Below, one piece after another: positions 10,950 to 23,778 of a DNA stretch of 64,000 nucleotides (positions within the stretch are counted from its first letter, which is position 1; the number at the start of each line of letters is the position of its first letter). The notes below the pieces were generated by a model. The model had not been told where the DNA came from. It did not search any database and saw only the letters and a list, made by a program, of their open reading frames with translations. The stretch comes from Podospora pseudocomata (Eukaryota; Ascomycota; Sordariomycetes; Sordariales; Podosporaceae). Both the position numbers and the translations under genes were made by a program. The DNA is taken from contig NC_085889.1 in assembly GCF_035222375.1 (NCBI RefSeq), positions 1,364,001 to 1,428,000 on the forward strand, read 5' to 3'.

Positions 10950-12960
10950 CTTGATACTGGCTGCTCCGGAAACAATCGCTAAACCGGTCGGCGAATGGGC
11001 TTCTGCTGAGCATTGAGAAGTGGGTCCTCGACATGGTCACGATCATGGAAGGAACGCTAGCAAGATGTTGGACTATGCCCGATGGACTCCTGAATGGCCT
11101 GTTAGCTGTAGAGGATGCAAGCTTGGAACCATGGGGGACAACAATGCCCAAACAGAGGAGATACTGTTATAGAATAATATCCCGGTTAAGGTTTATTTTC
11201 CGATTCACGTGGGAGGCGGTAAAGTTAAATGGGATACGAGAAAGAGATACGAGGAAGTTCGGAAACTTCCGGTGGGTATTTGGCACGCTTTATAGGAGAA
11301 GTCTGGAGGGTTTGGGAGGTATAAGAAGACGTCGTGGTAGCAGATGCCAGGTATCCTGCGGCTTGCAACCCATCTCTGAAACCCCCGGCCAACCTTCAAA
11401 ACATCATGGCGTATCAACTGTCAGTCTACGTCAGGCATCTTCTGAAAGGACAGCGTGCAGTTGCAGGCATTGTTAGAGCTCGTCTACCTTACCGTCAGGA
11501 ACATCTGTTTACGACTAGTCTTGGCAACCCCTGAGGCTTGACTATGGGCTCAGTGAACCACTTTTTGAGAGTCAAGGAGAAATATAAATACTGGAATTCG
11601 ACTCTTTTACCTATGCGAAACACGGCGGTATCTGTAACCGCAAAAGTGACCATCGAAAACTGCAAGGTGAACATAGTGCGATCCCTGGCCCCTGCAGCAA
11701 GGCTCCCCAAACATATTTTGAACAGCTCCAAGTACCCTGAAAAGTACCTGTGATTGTTGTGTTGAGACCGCGAAGAATGACCATTATACAATATGAGGTC
11801 TAAAGAGCAGGAGATACCAATGTTGTGGCACTCTCTTCAGGTGTAGTTCCCAACAAAACACTCACAGCTGGGCCCTTTCTCGTATCATCAACCAAAACAA
11901 CGAGCTCATTCGCAGCTTGGGCCTGGCTGCAAAACTATGGGTTTATTCAGAGTTCGCATCGCCAATCTAAATTGGCTCAAGTGCGACCTCCAAATAGGTA
12001 ACAAAACAAACATCCCCCCTCCTTCCTCTATCCCAATCCCCTGTGCCCATCTTCACTTTCTCCAGCAGCACCATGACAAACTCTGTCTTTGTACGACATT
12101 GTTTTCACAACCCTTAGCATGAAACAGGCACCCTAAGTCTGGACCCAGCCGTCTAGCCTGCTAGGCAACAAAATAATCATGCCGGCCCAGCACCGTCACT
12201 AAATCGTTAATACCTTCCCAGAACTTTTCCCCTCTCACCACTCGATTCCCTAATCGGCCTTCTTTGTCCTATCAAGTATGTTAGGGTGCGGATCGGGACA
12301 CATTTTGCCAAGGCGGTGGGTCGGGAGTACTTGCGAAATAGCCACGACTCCCTTGACTATGAGCTGAACGACTTAGACGCAGCCAACAAACGGGATCAGA
12401 CCTTGGATTTCATGTACGGCCATGACACAAGCACAGCTATCAAGTACTACGCTTTGTTGGAAGCCGCAAGATAACGATCTTCGGAGTTTGCTTAATTGTC
12501 GAAGGAGATCCTGATGGAAGCAGATTGTCTTTTCTTGGATCCCGGCATACAAACCGACTGGCATCACCTTCAGCCACTCAAAGGACTATTGGTTTGTGAT
12601 GAAGGAGCAATTCAAGTGACTGGTGATGTTAGCCACTCCTCCGACTCAACTCTTAGCTCGACACCTGACTCCGACGTGTATATGAAGGATATCTTCGGAT
12701 ACTCATTTGGCAACTTTTTCTTGAAGAGGTAGCGGGAACTTGCTCTTTCCCATCGCCGGGGGATTTAGCGTCCGCGCACGAGCCTGAATTTCGACAAGGG
12801 GTGGTCTCAGTGGTATAAATAGAATAGTCGCGGCAGCGGGCTCTGCATATGCATTGCTTGGTTGAGTCTGCTAGCAGCATTGCTTCGAATCACATTGCTG
12901 TCAAAAACCACTAAAACAAAAACAAAATTGATAGTCGTCTTGGACCCCTTCACTTGCTCC
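10950..12960. other. Gene-poor stretch
   Basis: About 2 kb with only short open frames that show no family pattern, no start context and no conserved splice structure. No repeat or RNA recognised. Confidence 0.35.
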
Positions 12961-13012
12961 CCATAATTCCGCTGTCGCGGAAGGTCCCGGTGCAAATCCG
13001 GGCTGGGCCACC
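12961..13012 (+). other. tRNA 3'-half-like sequence
   Basis: TTCCG CTGTCG CGGAA can form an anticodon-like arm exposing GTC. It is followed by a perfect T-arm, CCCGG TGCAAAT CCGGG, and then CTGGGCCACC. No A box or matching 5' acceptor strand precedes it. Likely a relic of a tRNA gene. Confidence 0.3.
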
Positions 13013-13243
13013 CCTTGTCTTTTGCTTCTTTGACTGTTAGTGGGCTTTGGGTTTTTTGACGAAGTTATTGTTGGTATCGTTGGTTGGGGAGGTCATGAGT
13101 TTATGGTGTTGTGATTTTGTTAAAGATGGGAGTGCCAGACTGGAAGCCCCATTATCTTTCCGTTTATTCAAAGCTATCCGTTTGCCTCTCCTTTTGCTTA
13201 TCCTTTTCCTTTTGTTTATAATAATAATAATGAAATTAGAAAA

Positions 13244-13378
13244 TTAAAAACACCGGGAAACCCTGGGCACGCAAGATAAAATGCTTCAGCAGTGGCCCTG
13301 CCCACTGCACCAAAACCAAAAACTAAGCTTAATGACGGGAGGCTTGCAAAGCCCCGAACGAGGGTGGTGTTTTTTTAA
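13244..13378. other. Structured 135-bp element bounded by inverted repeats
   Basis: TTAAAAACACC (13244-13254) pairs with GGTGTTTTTTTAA (13366-13378). Inside are a perfect 7-bp hairpin, GCAGTGG/CCACTGC (13289-13295 and 13302-13308), and a second short stem, GGCTT/AAAGCC (near 13341-13353). Either strand ends in a T-run. It could be a small non-autonomous element or a Pol III RNA. I recognise no known RNA family. Confidence 0.35.
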
Positions 13379-14005
13379 TACCCTCAAGAGGGCACTTTCT
13401 TTTGTTTACCACCAGAATTGAAGAATTTCCTCAGAATATAGCCTGCTGGTTTTGAGTGTAGCTTAACATTGCCTGGGTACATAGCAGCAGGGTGGGAGAC
13501 CACAGACAACCCCTTACTCTTCGCCTATCTTCCATTTTGCCAGATCTCCTTTGCTGATTGGGTGGGACCATCGAGTTCAAACACATGTGAGATATGTCTG
13601 ACAACCCAGACATCTCTCTACTGTTTATGGATAATGAAGTGGAGTTATTGATTACCCCTATTTTGGTCGCCATTGTTACAGTCAGCATCACCGTGCATGT
13701 CTCTACCAGCCTGAATGCTATTCAAAAAAAGCTCATTTCCAAACAAGTCTCTTGGTGCTGTGGTCATTGAGGTCCTCGCAAAAGCAACAGACAGACAGCA
13801 AGAGTGAAATCAACCCATCTGCCCAGTGTGAGTGGGACTTAATTCTTAACGTGAAAACTCTGCTCCAGGCTACACGTGACGCACGGCTGCGCTTGTTGAC
13901 ATCACGAACCTCGTCGGCTATCGTCGGCTACATCACTCCTTCCCCAACAGCAACCAACTCTCTACCGTCCGATATATACCAGGCTTTTGTGTCTAATATT
14001 CAACA
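13379..14005. other. Intergenic
   Basis: No feature recognised. Confidence 0.3.
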
Positions 14006-14158
14006 AGGAGCTCCAGTGGCCGAGTGGTATGGAGCGACGCGCAGCAGAGTTGTCAGTTTCTGTAGACCCTTTTCCGTCTTCGCCACTGGTCACGGCACTC
14101 ATGTATATGGGACCTGTCTGCACTCGAGATCCTGCTTCAAACCCAGGACTACGCTCCT
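14006..14158 (+). other. tRNA-Leu/Ser-like unit, degenerate
   Basis: The unit opens AGGAGC and closes GCTCCT (perfect 6-bp pairing). It has an exact class II A box, TGGCCGAGTGG, a B-box-like T-arm (CCTGC TTCAAAC CCAGG) about 110 bp on, and a T-rich terminator just after it. The body between the boxes is too long and folds poorly as a cloverleaf. It may be a decayed intron-bearing tRNA or a tRNA-derived SINE copy. Confidence 0.35.
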
Positions 14159-14510
14159 TGCTTTTTGTTTTTTGTCACTTCTTTCTTTTCTTCAGCCATG
14201 CTGACCACTGCCAGTCTCATTCATTTCTTGAGTAGAGATCTCCTGTCTCTTCAATGAAAACTTATTGCCTGCAAAGTATTTTCTTCCACGTAAACCAAGA
14301 TTTGTGGGCGAATAGCAACTTAAATTTATCTAGCAATGAAAACACAGAATATTGTAAACAAAAAGACAAAAAGAAAAGTCTCCAACGACCACCGTCACCA
14401 CCAAATAACCGACCGACTACCTACCCAGACTCCCACACAACCAACACCTCAACCCAAAACAACAAAAACAAAAAAAAAAAGATTCATGAGTTCGGTACAC
14501 AGCCCAACCC

Positions 14511-15205
14511 CTACAAATTCCCACAAACATTCGCCCCCGCCGAATCGATCCCATAAGTCTTCTTCCAATCATTACTAAACCACCACCCCCCCCTGCCCGG
14601 CCCACAATCCCTCTGTATGCTCCCCCAAGCAGTAACCAACTCATTAGCACTGCAAGGGTTATCACCTCCATAAGAACTACACATCATCATCAGCCTCCAT
14701 CCCAATTCACATATTCCCAACAACCACTTGAAAAGACTCACCAGATATACATCATACTCCCCCCCACATTACAAAACTCCCCCCCACGGGGCGGGATCGT
14801 GTTCCCGGTGCTGCACCAGTTGCTCAAGCAAGTGAGACTGTTCTCTAACTCGGACGCGTCGACGGGGTTGTTTGTGCAGCCGATTCTGATTCTGGCTTGC
14901 GAGGCTAGGGATGCGAAGGTGCTGTTGGAGGTGGAGGCGAAGGGGAGGGGGTATTGCGGTGAGGGGTTGGCGAGGGTGGGGTCGTCGGTCCAGATGTCTG
15001 GCTCTGCTGGGGAGGAGGAGTGAGTGAGGCTCCAGGGGAGGGGGTATTCTGGGGTTGGGGCTGTTAGATCGATGGGGTTGTTGTGGTTGTTGTGGTTGTT
15101 GTTGTTATTGGCTGAGGGGGAAGGGTTGTTACTGTCATCCGAGGGGAAGACAGCGGGGGAGGAGAGGGTGAGGGAGGGGAGAAGGAAGAACAGAAGCGGT
15201 AACAT
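14511..15205 (-). CDS. Small secreted cysteine-containing protein
   Basis: The start at 15205 gives a signal peptide (MLPLLFFLLPSLTLSSP). A low-complexity Asn/His/Pro/Ser linker follows, with a run of Asn near residue 34. The C-terminal domain has ARIRIGCTNNP, SLTCLSNWCSTG and GEFCNVGGSMM. A GT-AG intron (about 14741-14677) joins it to exon 2: SYGGDNPCSANELVTAWG, QRDCGPGRGGWWFSND, KKTYGIDSAGANVCGNL. Eight cysteines lie in the last ~110 residues, suggesting a disulfide-stabilised extracellular domain. The CG..GW....KTYG...C signature occurs in many fungal secreted proteins of unknown function, some of them effector-like. Function not assigned. It is isolated, with over 1 kb to the next gene. 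Confidence 0.72.
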
Positions 15206-16253
15206 TGTGGTCAGATTGGGAAGAAGGTTCTTGTTGTGATGGATTGATCTTGGTGTGCAAAAAGAGGAAGAAATAAGATGCCCAGACTAGACACTTTTAT
15301 GCCCAACTTCCAGTGAGGTATCCCGTTCTTGACTGGCGATATCTAACGACTTTGAGAACCATCACAGTAGGACTGACTCAGCCTGTGGCAAGGTGTGTGG
15401 CCATCTGGTTAGTGGTTGTCATTCTGTCAGTCAGGACGGAGGGAGTACATGTGGTGCCTGGGTTGGGTGACAGACATGAGTTTGTGGGACTGGACTGGAC
15501 CGCGACCCGTCTGTCACTGTAGGTTTATAAGGAGGGCTCATTGATGGTAAAATTAGGGTTCAGAACAGGTAGCCATCTGACATCATCTTGCGCTTGATGT
15601 AAAAAGGCAAAACTTGGTTCATTGCGATTGAAAGATGACTCGTAGCGTTAAATCGCAATGAAAGCATCCCAGAACTGGCAAGCACAAGATAGCAGGTTGT
15701 ACGACCCCCAAATCTTTGTAACATGACAAGGCTACTGGCCCCTCTGGAAGTTCTAGCAAGTTCTGTCCAACAGGCAACTACGCCACATGACAGGTTCCAG
15801 CAAATGCCATCCCCAAAACACCATTCCGATTTCTCACGATGCCAATGAGACACTTCGCACTGGCAAAACCGATGAGCTTCTTTTTTTTAATGCATCACAC
15901 CACCAACGACAGCCCGAAACCGGCCGGAAGGTGTGCTCCGCAGTCAACACAAGAAAGGAGGTCCAAATGTCTCGGATGGCCCGGGTCCAGACCACCTGGC
16001 TGTCACACTGACGCCATGATCAGCATTCAAGTCAAAGATGGACGACCATAATAAAATCTGTGAAACAGAACTACGGAAATGTTCAAGTCCCATATCGGAA
16101 TCCAAAAATGAATCGAAAAAGGGACACCCAGCTTTTCAAAAATGAGCTTTTGTCATTCAACCACCTTATCAAAGCCAAGACCACCCCCCTTTAACTCCAC
16201 AAAAAGTAAACAAACAAACCCCCTATTTAAAAGCGGGTCCCACCCTTGCCCAA
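15206..16253. other. Intergenic
   Basis: Promoter side of the secreted-protein gene on the left and 3' flank of POL2 on the right. No gene supported. Confidence 0.4.
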
Positions 16254-19200
16254 TCACAACCCCTCCCAAATCTCCCCAACCACATCCTGCAACATCCTCA
16301 ACCCATAAAAACCCGCCACCCTCTTATAAACCCTCAACCTCCTCATGACTTCCTCCCTCTTCACACTCTCCCTCCACTCACCAGAGCAAGTACAATGTTC
16401 CATAAACTCATTCACCCTCGCCGCTCCACACTTCCCACACTTCAAATCCTGACAGGTCCACTCGACCACTATCCCCTCCACCTCGCCCACCAGCCTCTCC
16501 TCAATCGCATTTCTATCATACTCCGCCTCGCAATACTGACAAGCCCACCTCTTTGCCTGTGGCTCCTCGTCGGGCAAAGGCATCAAATCCTCATCCCTGC
16601 ACAAATCCAACTCTCGCGTCATGGTACAGTTTTCACAGCTCAACTGGGTTATCTTCAACGACTCCGAGGGATTCAGAAACTGCCCCTCCTTGGAGAACTC
16701 CCTCACGTTAAAAAGCGCCAACAACTCCTTCCTCAGCAATCTCGCCTCAAGAGTGATGTTCTTGTCAAGAGAGAGCACTTGCATGAGCGCCTTGACCAGT
16801 TCCAGGATTGGGTTCGCCGTTGGCTTTGCTGACGCGCTCTTCTTATGCGCCGGCCCTGTAGACGCAGAAGAAGGAAGCAGCTGAGGGAGGTAAGACCCAG
16901 GCAAAACAGGAAAGCTGTAGTCATTGGCCAACTCTGGGTGAAGCATCTCCCTCTTTTGCGCCTGAATCAACCCTAGAATTTCCTTCTTGAGCGGCTTCTC
17001 AAAATTCTTCCCCAGGATGATCTGGTTAGCGCCTGTGGGGACCTTGTCATCGGCTTGTTGAGTGCTGTCACCACGGAAGGGGAGCTGGGTCATTCTTGGG
17101 GTGGCGGTGGGATCTGATCCATTAGCGGGCCGTTTGATGCCGTGCATGAGCTCGATGAACTCGACTACCCAATCTCGGAAGACTGGCTGCAGTCGGACTG
17201 GGAGGAACGTCGCGATTTGCCAGTGCATGATCATCTGGAGATCTTGCTCATCTTTTTCGAGAACTTCCTGGCAGGCTTTACCGCCGTAGTTGAACTCGTC
17301 GTACCAGACCAGATAGTCCCAGTATTCCTTGATTTCAAGATCGATGAAGTGGAACAGGGGCTTGGCTTTGATGCTCTTGAGGATGTACTGCGAGTAGGCG
17401 TACGCATTGCCAACCTCAGATTTGGTGGTTTGCAACAAGAGGCGGTTGGCACTGGCGTACACAACGTGCGACCCCACGCGGCGGAAGTCAGCCATGAGCT
17501 GGAGAAGAGCTTTCCGGCTCATCATCTGGACATAGTAGTGCAGAGCTCTGTCATAGAGACAAGATGCCGGGGACTCAACCCAGCGGATGAGATGCTGCAC
17601 CATAATATCGGCCATTGTCGACCCTTTGCAGGCCTCAGCCCACCATGACTTGACCATTTCCCGAAGGACTTGGACACCAGCGTTCGCAAATGCATTCTCA
17701 GACTGAAACGACTCTTCCCCACCCCCGCCATCACCAGCAGGGTTGAAGGAGATACTGTCCGCGCCCTCAAGCTCGTTGATAAGAGATGACGTCAAGATGG
17801 TATTGATACCAAGATTGCGAACCTCTATATCAATGCAAACTGAAGCATAGGTGCCAGGGGTATTAACCGAAGGCATCTGCACCTGATCAAGCGGACCAAC
17901 CACGTCATCCTTCTCATACCCAGCATGGTCAGGCCGCGGACTAGGCGACCACCATAAAACAACACTGTTGGCTTGCAGTCGGCGGGCATAGGCAACGTCG
18001 ATCAAGAAGCGGGGATCGTCCCGCTCCAAGTTGCACAGTGGCACATCGCCGTACTTGGCCAGGGCAGTCAAGTGCGTGATCCACGAACCAAGGCTAAGGT
18101 AGTGGTTCACCAGACGGCGTGCCACCACAGTTTGCCACCCAAGAGGCGGCAGCGAGCTATCGGCCGTGTCGTACTTGAGTGGCATGACAGGAAACTCGCC
18201 CAAGATGGGAATATCGTGCACCAGCAGGTTGCGTTGCGAGGATTGGATAACCATCATCGTCGGACCGGATTCCTCCTTCTTCATCTTCTTGACAATGTCG
18301 CCAATCTCGAGGAAAGCTTTGCGGCGCGTAGTGACCTGAGTGATCTTGACGCTCAGCTTCTCTTGGTATTGGAAGCGTTCTTGCCAGGTAGAGTCTTCAC
18401 CCTCTTCGCTGATCCGCCGAGCAAGCAAATCTGAGTAAAGCTTGGAAATGTTTGGCAAATCCTGACCGCCGTCCTTGCTCTTCTGCTGGATAATGACATG
18501 TGCTTGATCACCGGTTGTCGAGAACAAGCCGAAGATCTGCCGGTCACCGGCGCTGATGTGTGACAGATACACATAAGACATACGGGCGCCCTCCAGATAC
18601 GGTCTTGGCTTGGTTGGTTTCTTGAGACCATCAAGGTCAAACCCTTGCTCGAGACCCTTGCCAAGGACACCAGCTTGGCTGGTATCAATGGTGCAGAGAT
18701 TACCCAACTGGAGAAGTGCCCGAAGGTTGAGTGGGATCTGCTTCTCATACACGCCTTCCACACTTGGGTGGTTAAACAGCAGTGAAAACTTCTCCGCCTC
18801 GGCAAAGTAGATCTCTTCTGGCACAGTGAGCTTAAAGAGGTGCACCGAAGAATGGCCATTGGGAAGTGTATGGTTGACCTGTTCCACCTGACATCCGTCA
18901 ATCTCGATATCCGGCAGCTCTTTGCTCTTCAAGTTCAAGAAGACCTGACGTTGGACATTGATTTTGACCGTGTGGATCTTGTTGTCGATGAGTATATAAG
19001 CGATAACAATCCCTGGCATGTCCGTTGCCTTTAGCTGGAGAACCTGCCAAGTATTCCTGAAGGTCACCTCGGCCTGGTTGCGGAAGGTCTGCTGGAGACT
19101 GTTCTGTGCATTCCCACGCCTTTCACCGAACAGATGGCGTCTCCGTGCCCTGGCCTGCTTTTGAAGCTTCCACTTCTGTTTCTGGTATTCCAAGAACGCG

Positions 19201-22200
19201 GGGTAGTCCTCGCTTGGATCGGGCATCTTCTTGGGAAGGGCTGCAAAGGGATCCTCTTCTGGCTCAGGGGACTTGCGCTTGTGAGATGACAGCACTTTCT
19301 GGGAGGCAGCAATAGCCGAGGTAACTGTCTTGGGTTTGAGCAGATCACCAATATCCTCCAGATCTCCCAGCTGGTTGGTGATATCGTTCAAAGGGCGCTT
19401 GGTGGTGGGTCCAAAGAGATCGGTAAGCTTCTTCTGCTTCATCTTGTCGTCCTTGATGTTGATGCGGCGCTGCAGCCAGTCCGGATGGGGAATGCGCGGT
19501 ACTGGGTTGCGGACCTTTTGCAGTGCTGCCGGAATGGTGATGAGCTTCTGAATGACAGAGCCAAGACGCTCACGGTAGTACTCCCAGTCAAGCAAGGCAC
19601 GAGGATCCGTATCGGCTGGCTCTTCCTTGAGCCACTTCTTCAGATACATCCGCTTGGTCTCTTCCTCGGCAGAGAAGATGGCAACTGGCACGGCACGTTC
19701 AGTGACAGGCGCCCCCTTGGGCCTGGCACAGATGATGAACTTGCAGTTCAAGCCCTTGTCTTTGACCATCGCCTCACCCAAGAAGTCAGCCAAGCGTTTG
19801 GCCGTCGTGATGGATGTGGACTTTTGTGAGCCGTATTCCTCCAGAGTCTTGGTCATGCTGCGGTTCTCGGAAATGAGCTCCATCAGCTCCTCGTCGGCAA
19901 GTGTTGTTCCTTTACTGTCGAGGACGTCGAGCCATCTGTTGGCAACCTTGGCTACAGCGGTGTAGCACTCGGCCAGAGTGGTGCCGTCCAGGAAGAACTT
20001 GAAGATTTGCTGCTGGAAGATTTTGATGAGCTTCAGCTCACCTCTTCGCTTGACCTCGAAACCCTTCAGCTCAGCAAGACTGCCATCGTCGTTGAACACG
20101 GCATAACGCTTCTTCAAGTTCTTGTCCTCTTCCTTCGATGTTGGAAGAACCATGGCCTTGTACGGACCATCGACTTCGAAGAAGATGGAGTTGTCGCTGT
20201 GGGTCTCGTACTTGAACGTCTTCGGGTCAACAAGAGTCTGATACTGGTGGTTGGTGAACTTGTCGTGGACCAGGTGGTTCAACATGACACAGGGATACGA
20301 AATGGTCATTTTCTTGCCGTTCTTGAGCTTGAAGGTGAAGTTCTCTGGGAACGTAGCCGGCAACATACACCAGATACCATCCGTGTCAAGCTCCAGTGGG
20401 CGACCGAGGCGCTCGACCAGAGATCTGGCAAGCTGAATAATGGTAGCGCCCGTCAGACAGGTAACGCCGGCCATTTCCATTGAGTACCAACGGGAACCCT
20501 TTCTCATGACGTATCCGTAGAAGGAGTTGAGAATGACCTTGTGCGCCAACTGCAACGAGTCAAACAGAACGATCATCTTCTTGGCGTGGTCAACCTCGGA
20601 CGCTGATGCCCCTGAGCTCCTGAGGGCATCCGTCTTGCCTTTCCACACCTTAGCCTTTCCCTTGTAGTCGTAACGACGATCACGGAAATCGCGCACCGTG
20701 TCGATGTAGAAGGGGTTCTCTCGTTGGCAGATGATGGCTTCTCGGACAATCGTGGTGGAGTCGTGGATCTTGTGGTAGACCTTTTGCGAGTAGAGCTGCA
20801 GTCTTTTTCTGATCAGACTTGCCTGTTCATCAGCGGGTAGTTCCCGAAACGATCTTGTCGGCATGTTAGGCCTTTTCCCTGGAAACCGTTCGCTCTCCAA
20901 CGCATGCCGAATCATGTTGTACTCGTCGCGCTTCGCTGGTAGATACTCTCCTCTCCACGCCCATGGTAACCTTCTGTCGCATGTTTTGCCAGGCCGGTTG
21001 AAGTCACAGGCTGCGCAGTCTGACTCTGAGATCATGGAATCCGGCTGCAGCCGATTGGTCGTCATGATGTTGGGATACATGGAGGCGACGTCGAGATGGT
21101 AGATCAGGGGGTTCTCGAGGCGATTTGGCGTCTCCTTGAGGTTCATGAGCTTGGCAACGATTTGCTCCTTCACCTCGTCGTAGTTGGTGATATCGTCCAT
21201 GGACTTCTTTTCTTCGACCGTGATACTAAACTTCAAGGCAGCATCCAGATCCCTCAACAACTCATCCACTGCCCCTGTGTCAACGGCAAAGGTGACGGGG
21301 ATGTCTGCCCTGAACACGCCAGCCTCGATACTTTCGACGTGTCCACCAACATACGTCTCTGATTCCAGCAAGTGTCCTTCCCAAAATGACTCCTTGGCCT
21401 GGACGTGCTTGTTTGGAAGCACGATACCCTTTTGGTAGGCCTGCACCATCAACAACATCTCGCACAGGGTTCCTGTACCCTTTCTGAGCGTGTCGTCTGG
21501 GCCAAGCGGTAGAATGGTACAGAGAGAGAAAATGAAGGGGTGGACGTATTTCATGTACAGATAGTAGGTGGCGACGGCATCGGAGACTGAGTACTCAGCT
21601 AGGGTTTGTGGTCTTTCTTGGGCGTAGGGTGTCATGAGTTCGGGATCGAGTTCGTCTGGGTCGTATCCAAGCTTGGCCACCGTGACAGCCTTCAAGCCTC
21701 TGCTACCTTGTGGCAGGTAACTGTCACGGTTGACCCAGTGAAAGCAGTCCATGTGCACGCTGTAATTGCACTTGAACTGATCATCGCTGTCCCTTTTCCA
21801 ACCAATTTCGTGGTACAGGTCAATCCCGTTGATGCTAGCACGGGCTTCCACGAAGGGCCAATCGAAGAAATCACCGTTGTAAGTGGCGATAACGGTGGGT
21901 CGAGCTTCCTTGATGTGGAGAAAGAACCGTTCTAGTACTGACTTCTCGTCCGGCTCGTTGAAGATCATAAACGGCCCGGGGTATTCTGGTCTCGGTGTGT
22001 AATCGAAATCCGCAATGTCTTCGGAGACAACCTCTCGGTTCGTGATCAAGAAACCTTGCCCGTCGATCATGTAGGATATCATCATGATCTGATCCACCGC
22101 GGCATCGGGAAACTTTAATGGCGCCTTGCACGTCTCGATATCGTAGGCCATGACGACCGGATCTGCTGGGGCGAGGCGGTCCTCATTTCGAATAACCGTC

Positions 22201-23118
22201 GTCACACCGTTTTTGGCCTCTACAAAATACCAATTACCCACCCGAATGTCTGACAGGAGTTAGCCAACAATGCGGGTAAAGAACCGAGAGGCACGTACCC
22301 AAGTCTATCATTACTCTAACGTGGTATGGAACATCATATTCCCTGATATCAACAATAAAATCGCTCGCCTCAGCAAATGATGTCTTGTGTCGTTGGTCGT
22401 CTCTTCGTAAGTCGTCATCAAAAAGATCAAAGTTGCCGTTTGTTCTGCCATATGTCAGTAAGCCAGCAAGAGCGAAACCCCCTGAATGTCAAACTCACGT
22501 AGCAACCTCAGCATATGTGTCCATAGCATCCATCCCCTTCTTATTCTTTTCCGCTATCGGCATAATATCCCTCCTTGCCGCCATCAAGTCTTGCACATTG
22601 TGAAACTTGATCTCGAGAAACGTCCTCCTGTATCCCAGCAAGTGATTCGGCATGCTCAAATCCTCCTTCTCAATCTTCTTAATCGACTTGACCACTCCAC
22701 CCCCAGGTACCCTCTTGCACCACTCCTCCACCTCCCCTTCATGACCCTTTCGGCAAGCTATCAAAAAGTATGGCTCAAAGTCCACCGTCGCCTTGAATGT
22801 CTGTCCGTCCTCCTCGATGAAGTAACAGTCAAGCGCTGCCCTGCCGCCACCTCCGGGAATCCGTGGGTCGTCGATAGAGGTAGCTTGTACATTGACCAAC
22901 CAGCCCTCGCGCTTCCGTCCGGCGTCATAGCGCGCAAAACCCATATTCTCGTCGATCTGGTGTGCCAGTGCGGTTCTCTCCCACTTCTCATCCATCGAGG
23001 TAGCCTCGCCACGGGTGCTGGACGAAGCCGCAAAGGTTTTTGTCTTGGGCCCATGGTACGCTTGTTTGCCGCCTCGTCGGTAGCCGCCCCGGGGCTGGCG
23101 GAGGGAGGTATTCGGCAT
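16254..23118 (-). CDS. POL2: DNA polymerase epsilon catalytic subunit
   Basis: Leading-strand replicative polymerase. Three exons: 23118-22499, 22444-22299 and 22249-16254, with GTGAGT and GTACGT donors and in-frame junctions (EVAT/TNGNFDLFDDD, MIDL/DIRVGNWYF). About 2,250 residues, normal for POL2. Domains in order: an N-terminal region starting MPNTSLRQPRGGYRRGG; the 3'-5' exonuclease with the Exo I motif AYDIETCKAPLKFPDA and NGDFFDWPF; the family B polymerase with motif A (DVASMYPNIMTTNRLQPD), motif B (KVILNSFYGYVMRKGSRW) and motif C (LELDTDGIWC); and the long inactive second polymerase half. Two C-terminal zinc modules (CENC...CQYC and CGKCGAA...CTC) hold the iron-sulfur/zinc cysteines that contact the B subunit. 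Intact and essential. It is transcribed divergently from COX20. Confidence 0.97.
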
Positions 23119-23778
23119 GGTGAAGGTATGTAACTATCCCGTGGACGGGTGTCAATTAATGTCGACCCGGGGTACTCTGTAGACTCGATGGCGCTGGCTG
23201 TCTTGGCTTTCTATGCTGGATGCCGCTGTGCGCTATACGCTATACGATAGTGGAAGTGCCGAGCAAAAGAAAACGACACTCAATCATGAAAAACGCAGCA
23301 TTGAACTGATAGAAATGTCAAAGAACGAAAGACACAGCTCCTGAGTCCGTGGATTACTTGGGAAAGGTGCCAATTGATGGTGGTGTTCGCTGTGGACCAC
23401 TGCCTCGACTGTGTTGGCAAAAACCCATTAAACAAAGACGCGTTCTGAAGCGCGCTTCCAATCGCGACGCGACTTGGTGGGGCACTTAACGCAGGGGTGC
23501 AACGGGGACACAAAAAACCCTAACCCTCTGTAGACAGCTTCCCCACGTTTTGGCAGACGTAAAGCACAGACCACACCATCGAACCGGCAGTGGACAGATG
23601 CAAGACTTGGAGTTCTGCATCACAAGCCGAAGCTCAAGACCAAGGCAAAGTAAACAACCGGCCAGCTCAAACCCAGGTATGCCTCAATTGCGCCCACATA
23701 CTTCCCATATCGACTGTTAACATTCCAAAGTTTGCTCCAGCACTACCCCTCCACCGAACTCAACCTCTCCCACCCAAG
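23119..23778. promoter_or_regulatory. Divergent POL2/COX20 intergenic region with telobox-like motif
   Basis: The 660 bp between the two start codons hold a telomere-repeat-like AACCCTAACCCT at about 23517-23528. Such teloboxes are common in promoters of growth-related genes in filamentous ascomycetes. The motif is closer to COX20. Its function here is inferred. Confidence 0.4.

Noticed and set aside
11033-11476. 147-codon open frame in the gene desert
   Set aside because: Composition and amino-acid pattern look random; no homologous motif, no supporting splice signals.
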